A stretch of 64,000 nucleotides of DNA, taken from assembly GCF_964204645.1 (NCBI RefSeq), contig NC_134035.1, positions 3,238,001 to 3,302,000 on the forward strand. The letters run 5' to 3'. Position numbers and translations under genes: made by a program. This stretch comes from Tubulanus polymorphus. Its lineage: Eukaryota > Nemertea > Palaeonemertea > Tubulaniformes > Tubulanidae. Each line of letters starts with the position of its first letter. Position 1 is the first letter of the stretch. Of the stretch, positions 10,375-22,997 are shown one piece after another. The notes under the pieces were generated by a model. That model ran no database searches, was not told the origin of the DNA, and saw only the letters and a list, made by a program, of their open reading frames with translations.

Positions 10375-10662
10375 GTGATCAATCACAGTTCTTTCTCAAC
10401 TGATGATAAAACTTCCATAATTTTTCACCAGATTTCAGTTAAAGAAGATGTGTACGCGGCGATGTCTGGTGAACTTGTGTATAAATTCGGCTTCAAAACG
10501 ACTCTATCCAATAGAGAATCACTCACTGGAGACCTGCCATACGCTCTACTACATAATAGTGCCGCGTCACTGCACAAACCCTTAAGCAAACTTCAATATC
10601 CTAAAGCAAAACTCGAAAAAAGTAAAATTGAGCCGGTATTACAGTTCAAAACCGGACTTTAA
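10375..10662 (+). CDS. Hypothetical 95-residue reading frame
   Basis: An open frame with an ordinary, lysine- and serine-rich composition and no recognised domain, signal peptide or membrane segment. It starts directly at the edge of the inverted repeat. No splice or promoter evidence supports it, and it may be chance. Confidence 0.2.
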   Translation: MINHSSFSTDDKTSIIFHQISVKEDVYAAMSGELVYKFGFKTTLSNRESLTGDLPYALLHNSAASLHKPLSKLQYPKAKLEKSKIEPVLQFKTGL

Positions 10663-11600
10663 TAGAAGGGAAATCTACACTAAAGTTTGTTGGAGTTTAT
10701 CTAAACCATTAGATAAAATTTCAGCATACAATTTTAGGCTAAAATCGTAGCATTCGATATTTCTATCTTTAACAATATGTGCCTCTATGAATAGTCGAAT
10801 TAAACTCGATGACCTGTAGGCCCCATTGAAAATGTTTGGCACGAATTGAATGGTTCCTGCGGATTAGCGTCACGGACTCGGGTCTGTCACAGGAATGCAC
10901 GATCGAGCTTTCTGATTGATCCAATCCGGTCGCATCGATGATGCACCGTCGCTGATTGGTTGACGTAGGTATTAGAAGCGCGGTTCGAGCCGCCCGATGC
11001 CAGTCCGAGAACTGATGTCCAGCGATGAAGGTCAACCCATAAGAGCTCTGCAACAAGGCGTGAAGAAAGTGTGGCTTCAAGCGAACAACCAACTAATAAG
11101 CGGCTGATGATGTTAGGAGAGACTGGAACGTGAAGGAATTTGTGACGCCTAGCGATTGAGAACGCAAGATGAGACTGGCGGCTGATGGTGCAGATGATCG
11201 CGGAGGAGATCCCGATACTGCTGCTGCTGTTACTGGTGTTGCTGCTGCTGTTGATGTCGGATTTCAACTACAAACAGATGACGGCTAATTTGCTGATGAA
11301 GACGAGTTGCTGTTGTCGCTGATTTCCGATGTTCTATTTCGCGCACATTCATACATTATGAATATTGTGTCTTTTTAGGGTTAAACCGAAACCAGTTCGC
11401 TACTACTGACAACTACATGTACACACAATTCGTTTGTCGCAACGTCCTGAACTAGTCTGCTGCTGCTGCTGCTGCTGCATTGGGAACCGCATCAACTCAC
11501 ATTTTGCTGTTTCGGTATCTTTACATTAAGATAAGGTAAATTATATTAAACTATACCCATCCGTACATTTTGCATCTTCATTAGCTTGACGATTATCCGA
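10663..11600. other. No gene seen; CTG/GCT trinucleotide tracts
   Basis: Two overlapping minus-strand frames (10769-11092, 10887-11267) are low-complexity or chance. Interrupted CTG tracts lie at about 11218-11255, with a cleaner (CTG)7 run at about 11457-11478. Confidence 0.5.
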
Positions 11601-11635
11601 TTTGTTTTTCAGCTGGCAATATTTGAGTGACGGCA

Positions 11636-11890
11636 ACATCTTCAAACCTCGAGACGCAGACTCTACCCCGACTACAGAACCATCTTCAAACCTCGAGAAG
11701 CAGACTCTACTCCGACTACAGTACCATCCTCAAACCTCGAGACGCACATTCTACTCCGACTACGGAACCATCTTCAAACCTCGAGACGCAGATTCTACTC
11801 CGACTACGGAACCATCTTCAAACCTCGAGACGCAGACTCTACTCCGACTTCAGAACCATCTCCAAACCTCGAGACGCAGACTCTACTCGT
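11636..11890. repeat. 44-bp minisatellite, about 5.7 copies
   Basis: The unit contains CTTCAAACCTCGAGACGCAG followed by ACTCTACTCCGACTACGGAA. Because 44 is not a multiple of three, each copy shifts frame, which explains two overlapping plus-strand frames that look like proteins (11602-11925, 11627-11938). Confidence 0.9.
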
Positions 11891-12230
11891 CATTATTTCG
11901 TTTTGCCGCATGTTATAAAAAGTAACGTCAATAAATAAACGTCTATATATAAAATGCTCTCTTTAATAAAATCTCTCGGGCACTTTGCCCCGGAAAGGAC
12001 TCTCCCCTCTCACGACTTCCACTTGCCCCGGACTCTCTTACAACTTCTCACGTTCAAGGAGAGGACAAAGTCAAAAAGGAAAGACAAACGCAAAGGATTT
12101 ATTCCAAATTCAAAGTAGGAATTTGTTACAGCTTGTTTGCAAAAGTAAAATTCAACATTTTATTGAAACGAACAAAATCAAAATTCAACATTTTATTTAA
12201 TCAACAACCAATAAAATATTATTTAAAATA

Positions 12231-12294
12231 CGGGATTTGAACCACCAACCACTGGTCTAGCAGTCCAGCACCCTACCCACTACGCTACAGGGAC
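12231..12294 (-). mobile_element. tRNA-derived SINE head (tRNA-Ser-like)
   Basis: On the minus strand there is an A box (TAGCGTAGTGGGT), an anticodon arm with loop CTGCTAG that would read GCT, and a B box (GGTTCAAATCC). The sequence upstream of the A box (GTCCCTG) has no complementary acceptor strand after the B box; an AT-rich tail follows instead. This is therefore a tRNA-derived retroposon, not a functional tRNA. Confidence 0.65.
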
Positions 12295-12412
12295 GTACAG
12301 ACAGCCTGCAGGGGAACTCATATTTATCCATTGCTTAAGCAAATTTTATCAAAAAAATAATGCCATCTACCGGGCGAGACAGGAACTAGTTCCTATCACA
12401 ACCCGGTAGATG

Positions 12413-12893
12413 GTGAATGAGAGATGAGTATGAGAGATGAGAATGAGATGAGTATGAGAGATGAGGATGAAAGAGTGAGATGAGGATGAGTATGAGAGAT
12501 GAGTATGAGATGAGAATGAGAAAGAGTGAGATGAGGATGAGTATGAGAGATGAGTATGAGAGATGAGTATGAGAGATGAGGATGAAAGAGTGAGATGAGG
12601 ATGAGTATGAGAGATGAGTATGAGAGATGAGTATGAGATGAGAATGAGATGAGTATGAGAGATGAGTATGAGATGAGGATGAAAGAGTGAGATGAGGATG
12701 TGTATGAGAGATGAGTATGAGAGATGAGTATGAGATGAGTATGAGAGATGAGTATGAGATGAGTATGAGATGAGGATGAGAGATGAGTATGAGAGAGTGA
12801 GAGATGAGAGATGAGTATGAGAGATGAGTGTGAGAGATGAGGATGGGAGATGAGTATGAGAGATGAGGATGAGAGATGAGAGATGATAGAAAG
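12413..12893. repeat. GAGATGAGTATGA-type satellite
   Basis: About 480 bp built from short GAGATGAGTATGA / GAGATGAGGATGA modules with occasional GAAAGAGT interruptions. The 183-residue minus-strand Ser/His/Leu-rich frame through it is a repeat translation. Confidence 0.95.
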
Positions 12894-13073
12894 AGACAGA
12901 GAGGGGATTGTATATCACCTGAACTTCTATGTTCCTCGTTGTTTTCTATTCGGCAGATTCTAGATGCCGTCAGTAGTTTTAGTTTTACAGTTTTTAGTTC
13001 AAACAGATATTTATCCCATCAGCAGCAAAGTCATCACATAGTTAGTCCTCGTGGACATAAAGTTCACTATAAC

Positions 13074-16000
13074 TGAAGTCAAGTTCTCCCAATATTTGTT
13101 CGTTTGTTTGTTTATCCTCTCAGTGAGTTCTAACGCTGCCAACACATATTTTATCCAGTTCATCTGATGTAGTCCTGATCATCAAACACAAACGTCAATA
13201 ATTCCATCCTAATGATGACAAACATCCTAAAAGATATAAATGAAACTTTATAGATTTGAGGCAACCAATCAGTTATACACAGTGTAAGAGTTAAGTAAAG
13301 TTACTGGTGCATCAGAGAAATGGCAATCTAAGGTAGGCTACTCCCCAAAATGAGTGTCAGGGGTCAAATATTTTTTGTCTCCGATTTTGATGAAATTCAG
13401 TATAAACATGTATTCTTGGGTGCTGATCACAAATCTGAACGAATTTTTTGGATCTGAGGCCCAGAAAATGAGAAATTCGAATTATTGGGGGACCCCCCTA
13501 AATTTTCAAAAGGCCTTGGACCCCAGAGTTTTCGAGATATTCAAAATCTGATTGCAGATTTGGAATCAACACCCCTGAAAATATAAAGGACTAAAATTTC
13601 AAGCAAATCGAAGAGATTCGGTTTTTTGGCCAAAAATGGCAAAAATCTAAGGTGTTAGTCCAGGAGTTTTTTTTCGGCGAAAACTTTTTTTTCTCTGATT
13701 CCTTCTAAAATTGGTAGGAATATGTATTCTGAGGTGTAGATTCCGGATCCGCAAACAGATTTTGAATCGGAATTCAACTTCATGGGCAAATAAGGGTTTT
13801 AATGCCCAAAATATGCACCCCAAAAATGGGGTACAAAGTCAAAATATTTTTTTGGCCCAATTTTAATGAAACTTAGTGCAGACATGTTTTTTGGGGTGCT
13901 GATTACGAATATGGGGTTAGATTTTGGATCCGAGGCAACTAAAATGAGATATTCAGGATTTCGTGTTTTGACCCCCTTAATTTCGTCACAAATTTTGATG
14001 AAATTTGCCTGGGAAATTCGGCCCAAAATCGAATTTTATTCAATGATCAAATATTCAATCAATTTTTAAGGTAGAAATTGATGCTCTTACTAAAAACCCT
14101 GTATTATAATTCCTGCAACACAATTACAGGCTGCCTCAAATAACCACATTGACAATTCTTATGAAATGCAGAAAACAGTGTTTACAGATAAACTGCTTTC
14201 TCATAATTGTTTTGGAAACTTATAAGAAATTCTACTCACACACTCACTAGCCCTTGTCTAGCAGAAATGGTAGTCCACCGAGTTCCACAAATCCACATAC
14301 AGAGTTCCACACCTCCTGGAGTCCACCACTGACTGTTTTTTTATCCACTTATAGTCCAGTTAGTTCACTAGTAGTCCGGAAGAAGTAAAACTGTGACAAA
14401 TTTCAGTTGAAGTCCACCACGTCCAGTATTTGTGATGAAGTTTACACAACAGCCCGAAGAAAACCTGAAATATAAAATTGAAATCACATTAACAGGGAGA
14501 CTGACTGAGAGGTTGAGGGAGGATGGGGTGAGAGGTTGGGGAGGATGGGGTCAGAGGTTGAGGGAGGATGGGGTGAGAGGTTGGGGAGGATGGGGTGAGA
14601 GGTTGAGGGAGTATGGGATGAGAGGTTGGGGGAGGATGGGGTGAGAGGTTGGGGGAGGATGGGATGAGAGGTTGGGGGAGGATGTGGTGAGAGGTTGAGG
14701 GACAATGGGATGAGAGGTTGGGGAGGATGGGGTGAGAGGTTGAGGGACAATGGGATGAGAGGTTGGGGAGGATGGGGTGAGAGGTTGAGGGAGGATGGGG
14801 TGAGAGGTTGGGGAGGATGGGGTGAGAGGTTTAAGGAGGATGGGGTGAGAGGTTGGGGAGGGTGGGTTGAGAGGTTGAGGGAGGGTGGGGTGAGAGGTTG
14901 AGTGAGGATGGGGTGAGAGGTTGGGGAGGGTGGGTTGAGAGGTTGAGGGAGGGTGGGGTGAGAGGTTGGGGAGGATGGGTGAAAAGAGAAGCAAACACAA
15001 TAACTCAGGCTTAAGCAAAAGTTTTCAGCAGTTTTCAGTACGGCACTGGATTAACAGATTCTCGTTTTACACAAGAGCCCAGCCTGTGGCAGTGGGAGAA
15101 AGCTGGTGTAACTTGCTGAACAAGATGTGGTGCTGGAGGAAGTTGAAGAACAGTTCATCAAGATTTGTGAAACTATCGCCTGCACCATGTGTAATGCAAG
15201 CGGCTAGGGTAGTGCGGCCCGTATAGGCTAGAAAGTGGTTTTTGACACCGAGTGAGGTCCCTGTTAGCCTAGCACCTAGCCGTCGTTACCCAAACAACCC
15301 GGAACCCGTAGTAACAACGACTGACTGATTCAGACTAAATTTGAGTAGGTCCCGGCCTCCACTGACTGTCGTGAAGTGTCTGCGAAGTCACTGGAGTGAG
15401 GTCCCCCTAAACTGTGTGTGTGTACCTGAGGACATGAAAATGAAATATCATGTATGAATTTTTATCTTTTTTACCAATATCAAAATTCGTACATTTAGAA
15501 TCATCGCGGCTTTAAAGTCTTTATCAATTGAGGGAATAGTTCACTGTAAATAAAGAATTAGCGATTGAATTGAGCCCGCTCCACAGTAAAATTGCGCGAT
15601 TAATTCAATCTCGACCGTCTAGTGCTGCCGCTATGTATAACGATAGCGTGGAAAATGTGAACTAACATAATACTCGCTTGCCAGAGTCTTCGAACGGCAG
15701 GAGTGGACGAACTAATTACCGATTTGCGGGCCGGATTCCGAGGAAAATTCTCAAACTCTGAAAACTGCTCTCAAACGTTCGAACCAAGCAGTTTTTCTAT
15801 AAGAGAATGAGCCTTAAAAGAGTTAATTTGAATCGGGGTATTTCTAGTATGGTCTGGGAGAGAGCGACAGGTGTTTGTAAGTTCCCTGTTTATTTGCGCG
15901 CAAATAGACTATAATCGAAGAAAAAATATGAACATTTTGTCAATTCTGATGATAAATTATCATTAAAAAATGAAAATGAATAATTTATTCTGTATACAAA

Positions 16001-16591
16001 TACTATATCAATTGATAAGTAAGTGAATTTTAGCTAAAAAAAATTAAATATGTTACCTAAAAATAAGGAAATATCATACAAAATTCAGAACGTATTCATA
16101 GTATCATATTTAATCAGAATAAGACGACACACTGGTCGGTACTGTACGTAATAAGGACATTTAAATTCCGGCGGTAAATATGCGCTACTATTTTAGTTCA
16201 CAGAAATTCCGCTATCGTTATTCATAGGGGCAGCACTGTACGGTAAATATCTAACTCAGCCTCGCTATCTTACTGTGGCATGCGAGCAATACAGATATTT
16301 TTCTTAGCCGAATTTCGTTGATTATCTAATACGATTCCATTGTATATGAATAATTCGACTATCGTTTAAGGTTTTTAGAAGGGGATTCTCTTTCTAAAAC
16401 GAATTTCAAAACGTTTGTGATAGAACTCTTTTGTCTGCGGAATGTATTAGCATCCGGTAAAGCGGTAGGCTCACATGCCAAAGGAAGAACTTCAAGCAAA
16501 TTTAATTTTATTCTCTAAAATAGTGCATTCAACTACCACTAACACTGTAACCAGAAATAATGCTCGGAAACTAATAAAGAAGAGTAAATTT
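13074..16591 (+). repeat. Tandem duplication, unit 1 (3518 bp)
   Basis: Begins at GAAGTCAAGTTCTCCCAATA and runs to the next occurrence at 16592. It contains, in order, a short TATTTATCC-rich leader, two related blocks of ~200 bp (about 13350 and 13830; 'GTGCTGAT...GATCC' pattern), a CTGGAGTCCACCACTGACTG block, a GGGGTGAGAGGTTG minisatellite (14507-14985), and a unique-looking tail with CGATAGCGTGGAAAA. No protein-coding gene was recognised inside it. Confidence 0.9.
14507..14985. repeat. GGATGGGGTGAGAGGTTGGG minisatellite (unit 1)
   Basis: About 22-24 bp G-rich units, some 20 copies. Frames on either strand through it (for example 14551-15018 minus, Pro/Ser/His-rich) are artefacts of the repeat. 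The G-rich strand has GG/GGGG runs that could form quadruplexes. Confidence 0.95.
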
Positions 16592-19500
16592 GAAGTCAAG
16601 TTCTCCCAATATTTGTTCGTTTGTTTGTTTATCCTCTCGGTGAGTTCTAACACTGCCAACACATATTTATCCAGTTCATCTGATCCTGATCATCAAACTC
16701 AAAAAGTCAATAATTCCCGGCATCCTAATGATGAGAAACATCCTAAAAGATATAAATGAAACTTAATAGATTTGAGGCCACCAAACAGTTATACACAGTG
16801 TAAGAGTTAAGTCTAGTTACCGGTATATCAGAGAAATGGCAATCTAAGGTAGGCTACTCCCCAAAATGAGTGTCAGAAGTCAAATATTTTTTGTCTCCGA
16901 TTTTGATGAAATTCCGGTTAGACATGTATTCTGGGGTGCTGATCACAATTCTGAACGAATTTTTAGGATCCGAGGCCCAGAAAATGAGAAATTCGAATTT
17001 TTGGGGGGACCCCTAAATTTTCAAAAGGCCTTGGACCCCAGAGTTTTCGAGATATTCAAAATCTGATTGCAGATTTGGAATCAACACCCCTGACAATATA
17101 AATGACTGAAATTTCAAGCAAATCGAAGAGATTCGATTTTTTGGCAAAAAATGGCAAAAATCTAAGGTGTGTTAGTCCAGGAGTTTTTTTTCGGCGAAAA
17201 CTTTTTTTTCTCTGATTCCTTCGAAATTTGGTAGGAATATGTATTCTGAGGTGTAGATTCCGGATCCGCAATCAGATTTTGAAACGGAATTCATCTTCAT
17301 GGGCAAATAAGGGTTTTAATGCCCAAAATATGCACCCCAAAAATGGGGTACAAAGTCAAAATATTTTTTTGGCCCAATTTTAATAGAATTTAGTGCAGAC
17401 ATGTTTTCTGGGGTGCTGGTTACAAATATGAGGTTAGATTTAGGATCCGAGGCTCCTAAAATGAGATATTCAGGATTTCGTGTTTTGACCCCCTTAATTT
17501 CGTCACAAATTCTGATGAAATTCGCCCTCGAAATTCGGTCCAAAAACGATTTTTATTCAATGATGTCAAATATTCAATTAATTTTTAATATTCAATTAAT
17601 TTTTAAGGTAGAAATTGATGCTCTTACTAAAAACCCTGAATTATAATTCCCGCAACACAATTACAGGCTGCTTCAAATAACCACATTGACAATTCTTATG
17701 AAATGCAGTGAACAGTGTTTACAGATAAACTGCTTTCTCATAATTGTTTGGGAAACTTTTAAGAAATTCTACTCACACTCACCAGCCCTTGTCTAGCAGT
17801 AATGGTAGTCCACCGAGTCCCACAAATCCACATACAGAGTTCAACACCTCCTGGAGTCCACCACTGACTGTTTTTTATGAGTATCAATCTAAATGGTCCT
17901 AAATGGACTAAATGGTCCGGTTAGTTCACATATAGTCGGGTTAGTTCACTAGTAGTCCGGAAGAAGTTGACTGAAGAAGTAAAACTGTGATAAATTTCAG
18001 TTGATGTCCACCACGTCCAGCATTCGTGATGAAGTTTACACCACAGCCCGACAGAGGAAAACCTGAAAAATAAAATTGAAATCATATTAACAGGGAGACT
18101 GACTGCGAGAAGTTGGGGGAGGTTGGGGTGAGAGGTTGGGGGAGGATGGGGTGAGAGGTTGAGGGAGGATGGGGTGAGAGGTTGGGGACAATGGGATGAT
18201 GAGGTTGGGTGAGGTTGAGGGAGGATGGGGTGAGAGGTTGAGGGGGGATGGGGTGAGAGGTTGAGGGAGGATGGGTGAAAAGGGGAGCAAAACAGTACAA
18301 TTACTCTAACATAGTAGCCTAAAGGCTTCAGCAAAGGTTTTCAGCAGTTTTCAGTCCCCTGGTCACACTGGTTTAACAGATTCTCGTTTTTCACAAGAGC
18401 CCAGCCTGTGGCCGGGAGAAAGCCATTGTAACTAACTGGTCGAGTCAGGGCCTGGCCGGCTTCACTAGTGTGTCGTGACGTGTTTGCGAAGTCAATTGGA
18501 GTGAGGTCTCCCTGTGCGTCCCGGGCCCTGAGGACATAAAATATGATGAATTCTTATCATTTTACCCAATTCAAAAGTCGTACATTTAAAATCATCGTGG
18601 CTTTAAAGTCTTTATCAATTGAGAGAATAGTTCACTGTAAATAAAGAATTAGCGATTGAATTGAGCCCGCTCCACAGTAAAAATAGAGCGATCTAATCTT
18701 GACCGTCTAGTGCTGCCCCTATGTATAACGATAGCGTGGAAAACGTGAACTAACATAATACTCGCTTGCCAGAGTCTTCGAACGGCCGTAGTGGACGAAC
18801 TAATTACCGATTTGCGGGCCGGATTCCGAGGAAATTTCTCAAACTCTGAAAACTGCTCTGAAACGTCTGGCCAAACAATTTTTCTATAAAAGAATAAGCC
18901 TTGAAAGAGTAAATTTGAATCGGGGTATTTCTAGTATGGTCTGGGAGAGAGCTACAGGTGTTTGTATGTTCCCTGATTATTTCTGCGTAATTAGAATATA
19001 TCGAAGAAAGATTATTGACATTTTGGACATATGGACATTTTGTCAATTTTATCATTCAAAAATGTAAACGAATAAGTTATTCTATATATAAATACTACAT
19101 TAATTGATAGGTAAGTGAATTTTAGCTAAAAAGAATTAAACATGTTACCTAAAAAATTAGGAAATATCATACAAAATTCAGAACGTTTTCATAGTATCAT
19201 ATTCAATCAGAATTAGGCGCCACACTGGTCCGTATTGTACGTAATAAGGAAATTTAAATTCATGCGGTAAATATGCGCTACTATTTTAGTTCACACAAAT
19301 TCCGCTAGCGTAATTCATAGGGGCAGCACTGTACGGTAGATATCTAACTCGGCCTTGCTATCTTACTGTGGAATGCGAGTAATAAAGATATTTTTCTTAG
19401 CCGAATTTCGTTCAATGTTTAATACGATTCCATTGTATATGAATAATTCTACTATCGTTTAAGGTTTTTTGAAGGGGATCATCCTTTTAAAACGAATTTC

Positions 19501-19855
19501 AAACCATTTTTGATAGAACTCTTTTGTCAGCGGAATGTATTAGCATCCGGTAAAGCGATAGGCTCACATGCCAAAGGAAGAATTCTGAGCAAATTAAATT
19601 TTATTCTCTAAAATAGTGCATTCAACTACCACTAACACTGTAACCAGAAAAAATGCCCTGAAACTATTAAAGGAACAACTTTCTATGAAAGAATTAGGCT
19701 TAAGAGTAAATTTGAATCGGGGATATTCCTAGTTTCGTCTGGGAGAGAACGACAGGTTCTAGAAGCCACGCAGTTTTTTTTCAGTTGCCCTGTTTTTAGT
19801 TCAAAAGCAAATCGGTAGTGTCACATATTTAGTCCTCGTAAAGTTCACTATAACT
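16592..19855 (+). repeat. Tandem duplication, unit 2 (3264 bp)
   Basis: Collinear with unit 1 over almost its full length. The minisatellite is much shorter (18103-18270), which accounts for most of the length difference. Near its end (about 19670-19855) it carries extra sequence that unit 1 lacks at the matching junction. Confidence 0.9.
18103..18270. repeat. GGATGGGGTGAGAGGTTG minisatellite (unit 2)
   Basis: The same G-rich repeat as at 14507-14985, with about seven copies instead of about twenty. Confidence 0.95.
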
Positions 19856-20025
19856 GAAGTCAAGTTCTCCCAATATGTGTTCGATTGTTTGTTTATCCTC
19901 TCGGTGAGTTCTAACGCTTGCCAACATCCAGTTCGATGTAGTCCTGATCAACAAACAAAAATGTCAATAAATACCGGTACTATAGTTCCTAATGATGACA
20001 AACATCCTAAAAACAGACATGACAG
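19856..20025 (+). repeat. Tandem duplication, truncated unit 3
   Basis: Only the first about 170 bp of the unit is present, up to the 'CATCCTAAAA' segment; the sequence then diverges. Confidence 0.8.
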
Positions 20026-22774
20026 TCATTTTGGCCAAATTTTCATCTTCAGGAAATATGTGGTAATGTATTCTGATGGTGAAGAGTAAGAAGTGAATGG
20101 TGATAGCCCTCAGTCGGCTGAGAAATACTGTTACGCCAAACAGGAAAAAGGCTCGTGGCTCCAGTTAGTCGAGCGCGACGAGATATATTGTTTCAAATAT
20201 ATGCACCTCCAATGCCTTGCGCCTCCAACCTGAAAAATATGATGTAGAGGACATGGGCCGAATGGAATGTTAGCTGGACCATCATAGTATGGGCTGTAAA
20301 CAGTGATTTAAGTGGGATTCGATCCAAATGTTGAGGATAAATGAAAATCAACCAGACGCGTTTTACCCGAGCTTCACGTGACCAGAGAATGTTAGGATAA
20401 TCGCCCTTAGAACAGACATATCTAAAAAATCTAGGAACCGCTACGATATCTTTTATAACATTATTACAATAAGAAACCATTACGCGTATTTGTCAAACCC
20501 GAACTTCGTTGTAAACCGGTTAATTGTCTTGGACCTGTGAGCTATTGATCCGCAGCAAGATTCCGTAGTAACTAAAAAATGTTTGTAATGTTGGTTTTTG
20601 TTTGCGTTGGTGGTTTCTTTATGGGTATCAGACAACAAACGATGTAGTATAAAATTGTGCAAGTTGTTGTTTGATGCTTTGATCTATCAGCGCTGACAAT
20701 AAATCAGCCAGGTGCAAAAATAATTCTTTCTCGGTTCTTGTGCTGCGATATCTGGCAAACATTCAGAATCATTTTTAAACTTAAGAATAGACGGAACTGT
20801 AATTGGTTGGGTCGGAACAATGAGGTGCTTTGATAATGTGGTTTGTGCAGGGATCTCGCTGTTACTTCTTGATACTCCCGACTACTTTCTATAAAAGGAA
20901 GAACCGGAAGTATAGGAAGACATTGTTGTTTTGCTTTATCCTGTATTATAATAGAATTAGTTAAATTATAAATGAAAATTGGTATAATAAGTATAGAATG
21001 ATTTTAGATTTGATAATTAATTACATTGTATTTCTGAATCAAAAGTTTACTATTGTTAATTGGAAAAAGAAACGATGAGTTTGTTCCATAATCTAGGTGA
21101 AAACTAAGTTTTGAAAATATATCTAAATTAAGTATCCTGGATGTTAATTAAGGACAAGACCTTTATAATCGCTTAAGTTTTATGGAAGTTTAATTGTGGC
21201 AAATATCAATACTAGCTCTCTAAGGTTTCTGTTGGTGTACATGTCTGTTGGTAACCCGTAGAGAATAGCTGCTCTCTCAACAATGATAAGCAAGGAGTGA
21301 GTAAATCAAAGCGCGTCATGACAGGAGCGTTGAAAAGAAAAGTTACTTTGGCAAATCAGTTTCTCAAATAATTTTAGATTAGCGAATCATTAAGGCTAAT
21401 TCTACATGTCCAAAACCGTCATGACAGCTAGGTTGCTGCTCCTTGCCAAAAGTCGAACGGGAGAGTCGGCATTCTAGGAATGCCGATCTTTTCCATAAAA
21501 GAGGCCCGCAGTCTTGAGAAAGCAGACCTACTAGGGACGCTCGTTAAGATACTTGAGATCTGGGTGGAAATACCAGAATTAAGACGGGTTGCCAACAGTA
21601 GTGTACAATAGGAATTTAGAGTTAGGAATTGGACTGTGTGCTATCTGGAGATATTACTATTATCAAGGTAAATAAAATCTATTTTATCATTATTATATTC
21701 AATCAGAATTTCGGCATTTTAGTTTAATTATTTGGGTTTGTGCACGGACACGTTCTCTCGCCAGGGACCGATCTTTACGTTTTTATATTCAACGATTAAG
21801 GAGAGGATTGTGACCGGTGTATCACTATATTTTACAATGTGTTACATAATTTTACACTATGTTTAGAAACGTTTCTTCGCCATCGTTTCTTCGCGTATTG
21901 ATAACAAGTATTCTTTGTTGATTCGACGTAAGTTACTTTATTCATGTATCATGTATTTGACTGATATTTTCAAATATCTGTATCAATCGTTTTAGATTTT
22001 GTACAGTATAGTTTTCTCCTGACCAACTACTGCATTCTACATCATCTAAGATTCTTTTCCACGGTTTTAGGTAACATAAAAGCTTTTTAATTCCATATGT
22101 GTATTGTACAGAATGTTGTAATTTATTCATGAAATAAGTAATTCATACTTTCACGTTATCATTGACAATGAATTTAATACATTGTTATTTATGATAAGAG
22201 GTAGAATTCATGGCAGTCGAATAGCACCTTACACCTATAATAACAGATAAAATGATAGTTCAAAACATCAACAGCACTTCGAGTACACGTGGACGCTAAG
22301 TCAACTTCAACAATCTTATATCAATTTCCAGTTAAAGCCTGTTCAACCGATATCGATAGCAATGCGATAGCCGCCTGCTCGGTGACCCTTGGCAAATAGA
22401 GTTGATTTGTTTATAAGAAGAAGACGCTTATGTAAGTCGTATAAATCGAACGGACCACGTACACACTACAGGTAAGAACAAAAGTAGAGAGTTACGTATA
22501 TGATGTACATGTATAGCAAACGTACGTTCACTTATTTCTAAAATCAGAAAACAATGTTACATGATTAAAAAAAGATTAGAAAAAGAGACATTACGTATTC
22601 AAAGGGGTGAGACCCCGCTTGCCTCGGATCTCACGGGACCATTAATCTATCTCCGATGTAAGCGAATTCCGGAGTAACCAAGACGATATGTCGCCATCAT
22701 TGCAAAGTCGGAACATTTTAAGATGCTTTTTTTCTGGCCGGGTAACTATGATCGGAGGCAAGCGTGGTCAACAT
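20026..22774. other. No gene recognised
   Basis: AT-rich. A 95-residue minus-strand frame at 20193-20480 and a 62-residue one at 21942-22130 have no recognised domain or splice context. Nothing further could be supported. Confidence 0.4.
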
Positions 22775-22882
22775 GGACCCAGTTCCACAGTTGAGTTAAA
22801 ATCAGTTCATTTTCTCAGTTAACTGAGTTCTCTGAGTTAACTCAGAGTCCAATCTTAACTCACAACTGTGGAATTGGATCCT
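22775..22882. mobile_element. MITE, family GGACCCAGTTCCACAG
   Basis: A short palindromic element. The left end reads GGACCCAGTTCCACAGTTGA; the right end, inverted, reads GGATCCAATTCCACAGTTGT. Internal 'GAGTTAAC' and 'GTTAACTC' segments pair. It lies just downstream of the DRE-TIM/EF-hand gene. Confidence 0.8.
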
Positions 22883-22986
22883 GAGGTCTGATTGATAATT
22901 TTTCATTAAGTAACCATCTCCTAAATTCAGACTGTATGGCTTACGTATAACTTAGGAGTAATACAATGTATTTTGTCGTTTATGAG

Positions 22987-22992
22987 TTTATT
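22987..22992 (-). terminator. Possible polyadenylation signal AATAAA
   Basis: AATAAA on the minus strand only about 6 bp after the stop codon of the DRE-TIM/EF-hand gene. The spacing is tight but plausible. Confidence 0.45.
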
Positions 22993-22997
22993 ATCAT

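Noticed and set aside
10308-10480. Second receptor pseudogene beside the inverted 3' UTR copy
   Set aside because: The minus strand next to the repeat gives only a weak helix-8-like tail and no membrane helices.
11602-11938. Two overlapping repeat proteins
   Set aside because: Both come from the 44-bp minisatellite, which shifts frame every unit.
12231-12294. Functional tRNA-Ser(GCT)
   Set aside because: Boxes A and B are present but the acceptor stem does not close and the serine variable arm is missing; it is a SINE head.
12367-12918. 183-residue minus-strand Ser/His/Leu-rich protein
   Set aside because: It is entirely a translation of the GAGATGAGTATGA satellite.
14551-15018. 155-residue Pro/Ser-rich minus-strand protein (and 17921-18334 minus)
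   Set aside because: It translates the G-rich minisatellite; the same peptide pattern appears in several frames.
20193-20480. Transposase fragment
   Set aside because: Inspection showed no DDE or other catalytic pattern in either strand.
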